Source: an uncultured Desulfobacterales bacterium (lineage in GTDB: Bacteria; Desulfobacterota; Desulfobacteria; Desulfobacterales; JAFDCJ01). From it: DNA of 10,368 nucleotides. Below, piece by piece: positions 1 to 6,100 of the stretch. The stretch's first letter is position 1, and every line of letters begins with the position of its first letter. A model generated the notes under the pieces. The model did not search any database. It had not been told where the DNA came from and was given only the letters and a program-made list of their open reading frames with translations. The position numbers and the translations under genes were made by a program. The stretch is from the NCBI GenBank assembly GCA_945787595.1, contig CALZJV010000269.1:1-10368 (forward strand), read 5' to 3'.

Positions 1-538
1 TTTCGGTAATGTAGGCGCCTTCGAAAATGGCAAGGGTCAGCAGAGCGGAAAAAAAGGCGGTGATAAAACGGGAGGGAGCGAAGCAAAAAGCCGTCAGGTG
101 CCGGACCCAGGAAGGACTCTCCTCCAGGAGGCTGCCCAGATCCGCCGGCATTATCTGATCGCCTATGAAGAAGTAAACAATATAGATGATAACCAGCGGC
201 GGCAGGTTGCGCATGGATTCCACGTAGGTGCCGCTGATCAACCTGAAAAAGAGAATGTTGCTCGATCGGGCGATGCCCATCAGCGTCCCGAAAATAGTGG
301 CCAATAAGATGCCCCAGATGCTGAGACGCAGGGTGTTGTAAAGCCCCCACATAATAATGTTGGAAGTCCACTGGTCAGTGGCCGTGTCGAAGCGAAAGAG
401 GAACTGCGGAATTTTGTGCCAGGTCCACTTGTAATTGAGTCCCACGTCGATGCGGTAGACGAAAAAAGCAACCACGGCACCCAGAAGGGCGAAAATGATC
501 AGGTCAAAAGGTTTGTATCTGACTTTGCGGCTATACAT
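1..538 (-). CDS. Polar amino acid ABC transporter permease, partial (C-terminus outside window)
   Basis: Inner-membrane permease of a polar amino acid importer (HisM/GlnP type); 179 residues are visible and the gene continues past base 1. The protein starts MYSRKVRYKPFDL. A first membrane segment (about residues 12-28) is followed by a polar loop rich in aromatic residues. The family transmembrane domain begins near NTLRLSIWGILLATIFGT (about 75-92), and YVESMRNLPPLVIIY (about 104-118) is the typical family signature. The visible part ends at IFEGAYITE, the segment that precedes the EAA loop in intact relatives. The ATG at 538 is the usual-looking start, but an in-frame GTG seven codons upstream is possible and neither has a strong ribosome binding site. 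It is the last visible gene of the minus-strand transporter operon, 71 bases after the substrate-binding gene. Family assignment is firm; substrate is unknown. Confidence 0.88.
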   Translation of the reverse strand, partial: MYSRKVRYKPFDLIIFALLGAVVAFFVYRIDVGLNYKWTWHKIPQFLFRFDTATDQWTSNIIMWGLYNTLRLSIWGILLATIFGTLMGIARSSNILFFRLISGTYVESMRNLPPLVIIYIVYFFIGDQIMPADLGSLLEESPSWVRHLTAFCFAPSRFITAFFSALLTLAIFEGAYITE

Positions 539-559
539 TTCAGTCCGATCGTGGATCAC

Positions 560-584
560 GGCCGGCAAATCGGGTTTGCCGGCC
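560..584 (-). other. Strong intercistronic hairpin between binding-protein and permease genes
   Basis: A perfect 10-bp inverted repeat (GGCCGGCAAA / TTTGCCGGCC) with a 5-base loop sits between the stop of the binding-protein gene and the start of the next permease. No T-run follows it on the minus strand, so it does not look like an intrinsic terminator. A stem at this place in an ABC operon commonly protects the upstream mRNA 3' end and so raises binding protein over permease; that role is inferred here. Confidence 0.7.
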
Positions 585-609
585 GGGTTAACGCAGAAAA
601 GTTACGGGA

Positions 610-1427
610 TTATTCAATCAATGACTGCCAGTCCAGACTCTTCCACCAGTAGTTCACTTTTTGCTCTAAGAATCCCTTGTTGCGGGTCACAATGATCCAG
701 TTATTCAGATAGGCCAGGGTGTCGGGATCTCCTTTGGGCACACCAATGGAGATCGGTTCGTTGGCAATCGATTCATCAACAAAAAACAGGGTATCGGCAT
801 GATTAATGGCATGCTGGGCCGGTTCGGGCGCAGAGGCTACGATGGCATGGGCCTTGCCGTTTAACTGGGACCATTTTCGGAGAAAAGAAGCATTTTGGCT
901 TTGGGCAGCACGCGCTTGACAGCCGGAACGGCCGTGGTACCGTTGCGACACAGGACGGTTACTTCCGGTTTGTTGAAATCGGCGACGGTCTTGAATCCGG
1001 CAGCCACTTTTTTATGGGCCACCATATGCATTTCCGAAAAGTCGTAGGGCGCTGTAAAATTGATTTTCAGCGCCCGCTGGGGCGTACCGGTCATCCCAGC
1101 AATAATGAGATCGAATTTGCCGGTCAACAGGGACGGAATCAGTCCTTCCCATTTGGTGGGTACAAATTCCACTTTGACGTCCATGTCTTTGGCCAGCTGT
1201 TTGGCTATGTCGATTTCAAAGCCTATCCACTCACCTTTTTTGTCCTGCATGGCCCACGGAACAAAGGTGGACATGCCCACCCGCATTTTCCCGGACCGGA
1301 TAATTTTTTCAATGGTGCTGGATTTGCTCAGCTCCTGCTTGACATCCGCTGCCGAAGCGGCCATCGCCAGACACATCAACATGCTGACGGCGATCAGAGT
1401 GATTTTGATTGAAAAACGCTTTTTCAT
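610..1427 (-). pseudogene. Polar amino acid ABC transporter substrate-binding protein, frameshifted
   Basis: Periplasmic substrate-binding protein of the SBP_bac_3 family, read in two frames. The N-terminal part (1427 to 861) starts MKKRFSIKITLIAVSM, a signal peptide probably cleaved after AMAASA near residue 26. It continues through the family block KMRVGMSTFVPWAMQ and GEWIGFEIDIAKQLA (about 47-76), then stops shortly after LLFSENG. The remaining part (QLNGKAHAIVASAPEP through YWWKSLDW, ending 610) follows in the other frame. The total span is 818 bases, so one base or 1+3n bases are missing. The join lies at about 860-890, and the stretch from LLFSEN to LNGK looks a few residues shorter than usual, which favours a small deletion of roughly 10 bases. 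A good ribosome binding site (AAAGGAGC) precedes the ATG. The 167 bases upstream also hold a GGAGG run not followed by a gene. A sequencing error cannot be excluded. Confidence 0.85.
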
Positions 1428-1594
1428 TTCTTGCTCCTTTGGTTGAAGGTGAAATTAAGCACGACGGTCTTCAAATGTCTGTTTACCACCTCCTTTCAAA
1501 ATATACTCGGTTTTAGGGGTCATCAATTCTAATTTTAACTATTTCTAAAATTCAAACCGCTCAGCTTTGATCGGATCTATGCCGACTCTCGTTG

Positions 1595-2410
1595 TCAAAC
1601 AATTTTGATGCGTCTTTCCATATAGTTCACCAATTGAGACAGTGATATGGTCAATATGAGATAAATGACGGCGATTGAAAAATAGATTTCAAAGACCAAA
1701 AACGTCTCAGCTACAATGGCGTTGGCCTGCATGGTCATTTCATAGACAGCGATAACACTGACCAGTGAAGAGTCCTTTATCAACGAAATGGCCTGACCTG
1801 TCAGGGGCGGCAAAATCCGGCGGATAGCCTGGGGCAGAATGATCTCTTTGTACATGCTGAAAGTGCTCAAGCCGAGGCTGTAGGCGGCTTCCCACTGGCC
1901 CCGGTTGATGGAAACGATCCCGGCGCGGTAGATTTCCGAAGCGTAGGCACCTTCAAACAGGCTCAGCGCGAGCACGGCGGCACTTAATCGATCGATGTTC
2001 AATGCCGGGGCGATAATAAAATAAACGAAGTACAGCTGAACCAGAAGGGGGGTATTGCGTGTGCTTTCCAGGTAGAGTCGTGAAACGAATCGGGCGCCGG
2101 CTAAATTGGAAAGTCGCATCAGTGCCGTGACAAGCCCCAATACATAGGTCAGCACCAGGCTGTAGCCCACAATTTTAAGGGTCACCATGAGCCCTTGCAA
2201 AATGGGTCCGGCCGTAAAAATGCCGTTTTCGAACTGATACAGATAACGGGAAACCCGGTACCACTGCCAGAAATAACCCTGTTTTTCGGCGCCGCTGATG
2301 ACAAACCAGACCCCGCCCCCCATGAGCAGAGCGTAGCCGAGGATGTCAAAAACTTTTTGGGTCTTTAAAATTTTTAGCGTATCGGCAAACCACGTGCCGG
2401 CAGGCGTCAT
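1595..2410 (-). CDS. Polar amino acid ABC transporter permease
   Basis: Integral membrane subunit of a polar amino acid importer, 271 residues, complete. After an N-terminal membrane segment (about 22-40) comes an amphipathic region, then the transmembrane domain from about residue 68. ESTRNTPLLVQLYFVYF (115-131) and LFEGAYASEIYRAGI (151-165) are family signatures. The EAA loop that docks on the ATPase is EAAYSLGL (174-181) followed by LPQAIRRILPP (192-202). A strong AAGGAG lies just before the ATG, and only 14 bases separate it from the ATPase stop, so the two are cotranscribed. Its last 90 residues are clearly paralogous to the broken permease at 3200-3475. Family certain, substrate unknown. 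Confidence 0.95.
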   Translation of the reverse strand: MTPAGTWFADTLKILKTQKVFDILGYALLMGGGVWFVISGAEKQGYFWQWYRVSRYLYQFENGIFTAGPILQGLMVTLKIVGYSLVLTYVLGLVTALMRLSNLAGARFVSRLYLESTRNTPLLVQLYFVYFIIAPALNIDRLSAAVLALSLFEGAYASEIYRAGIVSINRGQWEAAYSLGLSTFSMYKEIILPQAIRRILPPLTGQAISLIKDSSLVSVIAVYEMTMQANAIVAETFLVFEIYFSIAVIYLILTISLSQLVNYMERRIKIV

Positions 2411-2424
2411 GATCTCTCCTTAGC

Positions 2425-3177
2425 CTATAAGATCTGGCTCAAAAAAATCTTGGTCCGTTCCTCGACCGGTGCGGTAAAAAAATGTTCCGCGGTGCCGACC
2501 TCCACGATCTGCCCGTCTTCCATGAAAATGACCCGATCGCTCACCTCCCGGGCAAACCCCATTTCGTGGGTTACGCAAATCATGGTCATCCCCTCGCGGG
2601 CCAGGTCCTTCATCACATCCAGCACTTCACCGATCATTTCCGGATCCAGCGCGCTGGTGGCCTCGTCGAACAGCATCACTTTGGGCATCATGGCCAGAGC
2701 CCGGGCGATGGCAACCCGCTGCTGCTGCCCGCCCGAGAGCTGGTTGGGATAATTATCGGCCTTTTCGGTAATCCCCACCTTTTTCAGAAGATCCATGGAC
2801 ATCGTGTTGGCCTCTTCCTTGGATTTTTTACGAACGCGTCGTTGGGCCAGATTGACATTTTCCAGCACCGTCATGTGGGGAAAAAGGTTGAACTGCTGAA
2901 AGACCATGCCGACCTCTTTACGAATTTCCAGCCGGTTTTTCTTGCTGTCGTCCAGGGATATGCCGTCGATGACGATGGAACCGCTGTCGATTTCTTCCAA
3001 CCCGTTTAGGCAGCGCAGGAAGGTTGACTTGCCAGAGCCCGACGGGCCGATCACCACCACCACTTCACCTCGTTGGATCTTGGTAGTGAAATCGACCACT
3101 GCCTTGACCCCGTTGGCAAAGGTTTTGTTGATATGCTCAACGACGATGATAAAATCCGCCCCATCCTTGCTCGGCAT
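2425..3177 (-). CDS. Polar amino acid ABC transporter ATP-binding protein
   Basis: Cytoplasmic ATPase of the polar amino acid importer (GlnQ/HisP type), 250 residues, complete. All catalytic motifs are present: Walker [10 protein letters not shown] (44-52), Q-loop [10 protein letters not shown] (92-101), signature LSGGQQQR (147-154), Walker [13 protein letters not shown] (167-178) and switch histidine VTHEM (H204). The ATG at 3177 was chosen because AAGGAG lies about seven bases upstream and the protein then begins at the normal place for the family. A longer reading from 3240 would overlap the end of the preceding permease remnant. It sits between that remnant (22-base gap) and the intact permease. 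The protein looks functional although two neighbours are damaged. Confidence 0.95.
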   Translation of the reverse strand: MPSKDGADFIIVVEHINKTFANGVKAVVDFTTKIQRGEVVVVIGPSGSGKSTFLRCLNGLEEIDSGSIVIDGISLDDSKKNRLEIRKEVGMVFQQFNLFPHMTVLENVNLAQRRVRKKSKEEANTMSMDLLKKVGITEKADNYPNQLSGGQQQRVAIARALAMMPKVMLFDEATSALDPEMIGEVLDVMKDLAREGMTMICVTHEMGFAREVSDRVIFMEDGQIVEVGTAEHFFTAPVEERTKIFLSQIL

Positions 3178-3199
3178 GCTGCATCTCCTTATCACCGGA

Positions 3200-3475
3200 T
3201 CAGGTGACCACTTTGAAACGGTGTTCCATCCAATGGACAATGAAAGACAGGGTCACGGTGACAGCCAGATACATACCTGCCACTGTAAACCATAGTTTAA
3301 ATGTAAGAAAGGTTTCGGCAATCACGGCCTGGGCCTGCATGGTCAAATCATAAATAGCGATGGTACTGACCAGAGCTGAATCCTTGATCAGGGAGATGGC
3401 CTGGCTCGCTCGAGGAGGCAAAATCCGTCTAATGGCCTGGGGCAGCACAATCCAATAATAGGTGTCGAAGCTGCT
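3200..3475 (-). pseudogene. Permease remnant: C-terminal third of a polar amino acid ABC permease
   Basis: An open frame running from SSFDTYYWIVLPQAIRR to the end HRFKVVT matches the last ~90 residues of family permeases, including the second half of the EAA loop, and is closely similar to residues 182-271 of the intact permease at 1595-2410. The ~180 residues expected upstream are absent: a TGA (3476-3478) precedes the homologous part, and the DNA beyond it does not encode permease sequence in any frame I read. A GTG at 3448 could start an 82-residue product, but that would lack most membrane helices. It lies 22 bases before the ATPase ATG, the spacing of a former operon partner. The best reading is a deletion or rearrangement with its breakpoint near 3476. 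Confidence 0.88.
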
Positions 3476-3546
3476 TCAGGTTTTAATCCAAGTTTTTCAC
3501 GAAGATGGTTGAACATTGGACAAAAATAGAATACAAAAGTCTCCTA

Positions 3547-3575
3547 TATAGACCAGTAACCGAAATATCTGTCAA
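3547..3575 (-). promoter_or_regulatory. Candidate sigma-70 promoter for the minus-strand transporter operon
   Basis: A perfect TTGACA -35 box lies at 3575-3570 on the minus strand. Downstream is TCTATA after 17 bases or TATATA after 19 bases, both only partial -10 matches. It would transcribe across the permease remnant into the ATPase gene. Its distance and direction fit, but the -10 is weak, so this is tentative. Confidence 0.35.
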
Positions 3576-3601
3576 GCAGTTTTTCCCGCGGTCGGTGTCG
3601 G

Positions 3602-3632
3602 AAAAAAGGCGACCGTCGGCAACGGGTGCGCC
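3602..3632 (-). terminator. Terminator-like hairpin with T6 tract, minus strand
   Basis: Read on the minus strand, GGCG and CGCC enclose an inner CCGT/ACGG stem with single-base bulges, followed at once by six T. This resembles a Rho-independent terminator or attenuator. No protein gene lies between it and the divergent DUF169 gene, so it would end a short untranslated transcript or a leader. The stem is interrupted, so confidence is moderate. Confidence 0.4.
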
Positions 3633-3801
3633 TTTGGGGAGCATAATGCGCTTGCTTCAGGGAGGGTGCAGCATACCGCTGGACGGCAAAAACAATCATG
3701 CTGCTCACGCGGTTTGACAAAATTAAAAGATAAGCATTTTAAGGCCTGATCCGGATAAATCGGAATTGGATATTGCCTATTGACAATTGAAGGAGCGTAC
3801 T

Positions 3802-4536
3802 ATGAACCTATACCAAAGCATTTCTCAAGACCTAGTTAACAGCCTATCTCTTCAGTATGAACCGGTCGGGGTAGACCTATATCAAGATACTGACGCATTG
3901 CCGATTGACATTCCATTGACCCAAAAGGAATTAAAAAGCTATTGCCAGGCATTGGTGTTGGCCGGTGAGGGTCAGATTTTTCTTCTCAGAAAGGAACAAA
4001 TGGGATGCAAACTTGGGACCTCAGTATTGGGATTTGAAAAGAAAAAGGATATGGAGGTTTATCTGGACGACGGCGTATTAGAAAAGTACGGCGTCGGACT
4101 ATTTGGTACTGAGGAAGCCTCCGCTGAAACGATTCTCAAGTCAACCTATCTGGCCAAAGGCAAAACCCAGGCTGCTTTCATCGCCCCCTTGTCTGAATTT
4201 CAACAAAAGCCACAGGTTGTGATATTCACTGCAGACAGTGAACAGGTCATGTGGCTTCTCTATGCCTTAAATTACGAAAGTGGCGGTAAGATGACTCTGC
4301 CCCAATCAGGAGGCGCATTGGGGGGGTGCTCTGACATTACGGCATTGCCTTTGCTAAAAGGGGTCCCCAACATTACCTTTCTGGGTTTGGGCTGCAGGAT
4401 GAAATCGGCCATCGGTCCCAGCCATCTTATGCTGGGTATATCAGGGGACTCATTGGATCTAATTCATGCTCACATACGGGACATGTCAAAACCGATCGCC
4501 ATGCTTGCCAAACATAGCTCAAGTGACTCGTTCTAA
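3802..4536 (+). CDS. DUF169 family protein
   Basis: Predicted cytoplasmic protein of 244 residues assigned to DUF169 (COG2043), whose biochemical role is not established. The assignment rests on the pattern SYCQALVLAGEGQIFLLRKE (46-65) followed by GCKLGTSVLGF (68-78), and on the C-terminal GGCSDITALPLLKG (174-187) and GLGCRMK (195-201). Four cysteines, C48, C69, C176 and C198, lie inside these blocks, so metal or cofactor binding is possible but unproven. The ATG at 3802 was chosen because GAAGGAG lies six bases upstream; an upstream TTG at 3787 falls within or before that site. It is divergent from the ABC operon and not in an operon with anything downstream, where a dispersed repeat follows. 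The family is common in anaerobes and methanogens. Confidence 0.85.
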   Translation: MNLYQSISQDLVNSLSLQYEPVGVDLYQDTDALPIDIPLTQKELKSYCQALVLAGEGQIFLLRKEQMGCKLGTSVLGFEKKKDMEVYLDDGVLEKYGVGLFGTEEASAETILKSTYLAKGKTQAAFIAPLSEFQQKPQVVIFTADSEQVMWLLYALNYESGGKMTLPQSGGALGGCSDITALPLLKGVPNITFLGLGCRMKSAIGPSHLMLGISGDSLDLIHAHIRDMSKPIAMLAKHSSSDSF

Positions 4537-4556
4537 TTTGTCAGATTACCAAAGAA

Positions 4557-4653
4557 AGGCATTTTAGGCAATTTAGATCACTGTAGGCATGCGTTTATTC
4601 TGCTATATCAGCCTGTTATAAAAAGGGGCGGAAATATAAGCAAACATGACAAA
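4557..4653 (+). repeat. Dispersed intergenic repeat, copy A (inverted copy at 7220-7316)
   Basis: The core 4557-4628 matches the reverse complement of 7245-7316 at 62 of 72 positions with no gap. An identical 18-base centre spans the end of tttattctgctatatcag. Beyond the core, similarity is weaker, but the 8-mer atgacaaa recurs at the same spacing (4646-4653). Copy A is also bounded by an 11-bp perfect inverted repeat, CTAATTTGTCA at 4533-4543 and TGACAAATTAG at 4647-4657, giving a MITE-like outline of 125 bp; the left arm overlaps the DUF169 stop. No transposase is present. Confidence 0.8.
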
Positions 4654-4659
4654 TTAGAG

Positions 4660-4980
4660 CTATATCAATAATTTTTCTGAATGATCTTTGATTTCATCTA
4701 AAAATATATTCTTACCTGCCAATATACTTGACTTTTGTCCATTTTTGTAAAAAAGGAAAGTAGGCAGGCCACTCACATTTAATTCAATGAGTAATTGCCG
4801 ATTGGGGCCGATCTCCATTTTATAAAAGCTGACCCTGCCCGCCATCTCATCAGCAAAGGCCTCAACCTGAGGCTTTAAAGCTCGACAAAAGCCTCATCCA
4901 ACCCCCCAAATAACAACAACGACCGGTACGCTGCTCTTTAATACATCGGACTCAAACCCAACCGCATTAACGTCTTTCAT
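4660..4980 (-). CDS. Thioredoxin selenoprotein with UGFC active site (in-frame TGA at 4894-4896)
   Basis: Thioredoxin-fold protein of 106 residues when the TGA at codon 29 is read as selenocysteine. A normal stop-based call would give only 28 codons, or a truncated 61-residue C-terminal piece starting at 4845. The protein starts MKDVNAVGFESDVLKSS, then PVVVVIWGVG-U-GFCRALKP, where thioredoxins have a WCGPC-type motif; the TGA falls exactly on the first catalytic cysteine and C32 is the resolving one. Further hallmarks are SGLPTFLFYKNG with the cis-proline at P73 and the C-terminal LAGKNIFLDEI. Length is normal for thioredoxin. AAAGGA lies nine bases before the ATG. A SECIS-like hairpin follows the TGA at the right distance. 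Expected role: cytoplasmic thiol/selenol redox transfer. The alternative is a TGC or TGT to TGA nonsense mutation; position and hairpin make selenocysteine more likely. Confidence 0.85.
4855..4876 (-). promoter_or_regulatory. Bacterial SECIS element candidate downstream of the TGA codon
   Basis: In the minus-strand mRNA, AAAGCCUCA pairs with UGAGGC-C-UUU: nine base pairs with one bulged C and a three-base GGU apical loop. The loop begins 26 bases after the UGA, within the 16-37-base distance known for bacterial SECIS elements, and has G in its first two positions as those elements require. The element would bind SelB to recode the UGA. A competing 9-bp stem uses the same 5' arm to pair with UGAGGCUUU, which contains the UGA itself (4896-4888 with 4876-4868). 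Confidence 0.75.
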
Positions 4981-5057
4981 ATTGGATTTTCCTTTCGGAC
5001 TTTAGCATGGCTCACAATAATATAACCGGAAGTTTTCGTGATATTGTGGTTCATCAT
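4977..5057 (-). CDS. Possible 26-residue leader ORF overlapping the selenoprotein start (ATGA)
   Basis: A short frame starting MMNHNITKTSGYIIV has a weak AAGG-type ribosome binding site and ends with a TGA that overlaps the ATG of the thioredoxin gene as ATGA. The overlap would allow translational coupling. No family is recognised, and such a short frame may be chance. Confidence 0.2.
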   Translation of the reverse strand: MMNHNITKTSGYIIVSHAKVRKENPI

Positions 5058-5079
5058 CTTACCTTAGCAGAAGCTTAAG

Positions 5080-5181
5080 CTATTTGACAACCGTGATTTT
5101 TTTATCGCCCGTATGGTGCCGGAAGATTTCAAATTGAGTTAACTCCATGGTTGCATCGTCAGGGTTATGTCCCGATGGAAT
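5080..5181 (-). other. Possible degenerate small coding remnant upstream of the thioredoxin gene
   Basis: The region 4981-5422 has no convincing complete gene. On the minus strand one frame reads IPSGHNPDDATMELTQFE, then IFRHHTGDKKITVVK to a TAG, and looks protein-like. Just before it, after a TAA, the same frame reads NYFKITVFVK. The two KITV-VK endings, 33 codons apart, hint at a duplicated or broken small gene. An ATG at 5148 would give 22 residues but has no ribosome binding site. The family is not recognised. A TTGACA at 5186-5191 on the plus strand has no convincing -10. Confidence 0.2.
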
Positions 5182-5422
5182 TTACTTGACAAACACAGTT
5201 ATTTTAAAATAATTTAATCCCAATATATATCGTTCCCACGACCAGTGAAACTTTCATCTGAAATGTGCCTTCGCGTTTGATTTTTTTCTTCTCATACATT
5301 CTGACTGAATTGTACTGCACTTCCTAATTATTTGCTCAGCTAAATAGATAAGCGTTTTCTTTAAACCTTGCTTTATACGCTGGGAACCTACCAATAATAA
5401 AATCTCTCCAAAGGAGGAAATC

Positions 5423-5734
5423 ATGATCGTGAAAGTTATGATTAAAAGAAAAATCAAAGAGGGTAAAGCCCGAGAAGTGTTTGCCCTGTTAAACAAATTC
5501 CGCTCTGATGCCATGAATCAGAAAGGCTACATCACCGGCGAAACACTGATGAACCATGATAATCCTCGGGAAATATTAGTGATTAGCATGTGGCAGGACA
5601 TGGAGAATTGGCTCAATTGGAGAGAAAATCCAGAACGGAAAGCCAACGAGGTTATACTGGAAAGGTGGTTGGAAGAACCTACTGTTTACGAAAGTTATAT
5701 CTTCAGTACGCATTTCGCTCAATTTACCAAATAG
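5423..5734 (+). CDS. Antibiotic biosynthesis monooxygenase (ABM) fold protein
   Basis: Small ferredoxin-like alpha/beta protein of 103 residues, complete. The N-terminal strand VKVMIKRKIKEGK (3-15) is followed by a helix, and the family core ISMWQDMENWLNW (54-66) by ENPERKANEVILERWLEEPTV, typical of the ABM domain (PF03992). Members include small monooxygenases acting on quinone-like or heme substrates, but many have unknown roles, so no substrate is claimed. A near-perfect AAAGGAGG lies six bases before the ATG. It is divergent from the selenoprotein gene, with a 442-base gap, and precedes the CPTC thioredoxin-fold gene by 112 bases on the same strand, so the two may be cotranscribed. Confidence 0.8.
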   Translation: MIVKVMIKRKIKEGKAREVFALLNKFRSDAMNQKGYITGETLMNHDNPREILVISMWQDMENWLNWRENPERKANEVILERWLEEPTVYESYIFSTHFAQFTK

Positions 5735-5846
5735 ATCCTTAGGGACGAGTTTTTTCCTCGATCACAGAATAATAGAATGGTGGTGAATGATCTTCATTTC
5801 CGGCTGAAAGTTAGGTTATGAATTTATGGTTCATAGAGGAGCGAAA

Positions 5847-6098
5847 ATGAAACTCGAGATTTTAGGAAGCTGCCCGACGTGTGAATCTTTGTTCTATGAC
5901 CGCCTTTTGCAATCCTTGGAAATAGCGGGTTTGAGGGGAAAAGTTCAGGTCGAGCGAATTAAAGACCCAAATTATTTTGTTGAATTGGGCGTATTCGCGA
6001 CACCGGCTCTCGTTTTAGACGGTGAGGTAATTTCCACCGGCAAATTGTTGATGCCGGATGAGATCTTGAGATTGCTCAAGAGCAAGGGAATAGGGTAG
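5847..6098 (+). CDS. Small thioredoxin-fold redox protein, CPTC motif (thioredoxin_3 / MTH895 type)
   Basis: A protein of 83 residues with the active-site motif C9-P-T-C12 right after the first strand (MKLEILGS), and a cis-proline segment ATPALVLDGE (51-60, P53) followed by the strand VISTGKLL. This is the minimal thioredoxin fold of the thioredoxin_3 (PF13192) family, called redox-active disulfide protein 2 in archaea and anaerobes. It likely performs cytosolic disulfide exchange. The ATG at 5847 was chosen because GAGGAG lies five bases upstream; a start at 5826 would place that site inside the gene. It ends two bases from the end of the convergent CobD gene, leaving no room for a separate terminator. 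Confidence 0.88.
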   Translation: MKLEILGSCPTCESLFYDRLLQSLEIAGLRGKVQVERIKDPNYFVELGVFATPALVLDGEVISTGKLLMPDEILRLLKSKGIG

Positions 6099-6100
6099 AC

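Larger units (their letters stand above)
3476..3801. other. Gene-free stretch with promoter-like and hairpin structures
   Basis: No convincing gene was found here. A plus-strand 70-codon frame (3505-3717) has no ribosome binding site and no family look. Besides the candidate promoter and terminator, there is a stem-loop at 3668-3704 (GCAGCAT / ATGCTGC, seven perfect pairs, with an inner CCG/CGG). A TTGACA at 3714-3719 lies upstream of the DUF169 gene without a clear -10. A 42-codon minus frame from 3516 begins MFNHLREKLGLKPEAAS and then runs out of frame into the permease remnant; it may be the start of another gene joined at the breakpoint. The 9-mer tgcttcagg occurs both at the breakpoint (3472-3480) and at 3653-3661. 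Confidence 0.4.

Noticed and set aside
860..890. Programmed frameshift in the binding-protein gene
   Set aside because: No slippery heptamer or following structure; the fused product appears to lack a few residues, which fits a deletion better.
2450..3295. Plus-strand frames opposite the ATPase gene
   Set aside because: Antisense shadows of a gene with all catalytic motifs intact.
3476..3478. TGA before the permease remnant as a selenocysteine codon
   Set aside because: Permeases of this family have no cysteine there, no upstream permease coding exists, and a truncation breakpoint explains it.
3505..3717. Plus-strand 70-codon frame
   Set aside because: No ribosome binding site, no family resemblance, and it crosses the promoter, terminator and stem-loop structures.
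5254..5514. Minus-strand 86-codon frame with a hydrophobic stretch
   Set aside because: Its N-terminal third is antisense to the well-supported ABM gene, it has no ribosome binding site, and the hydrophobic run mirrors the charged N-terminus of that gene.
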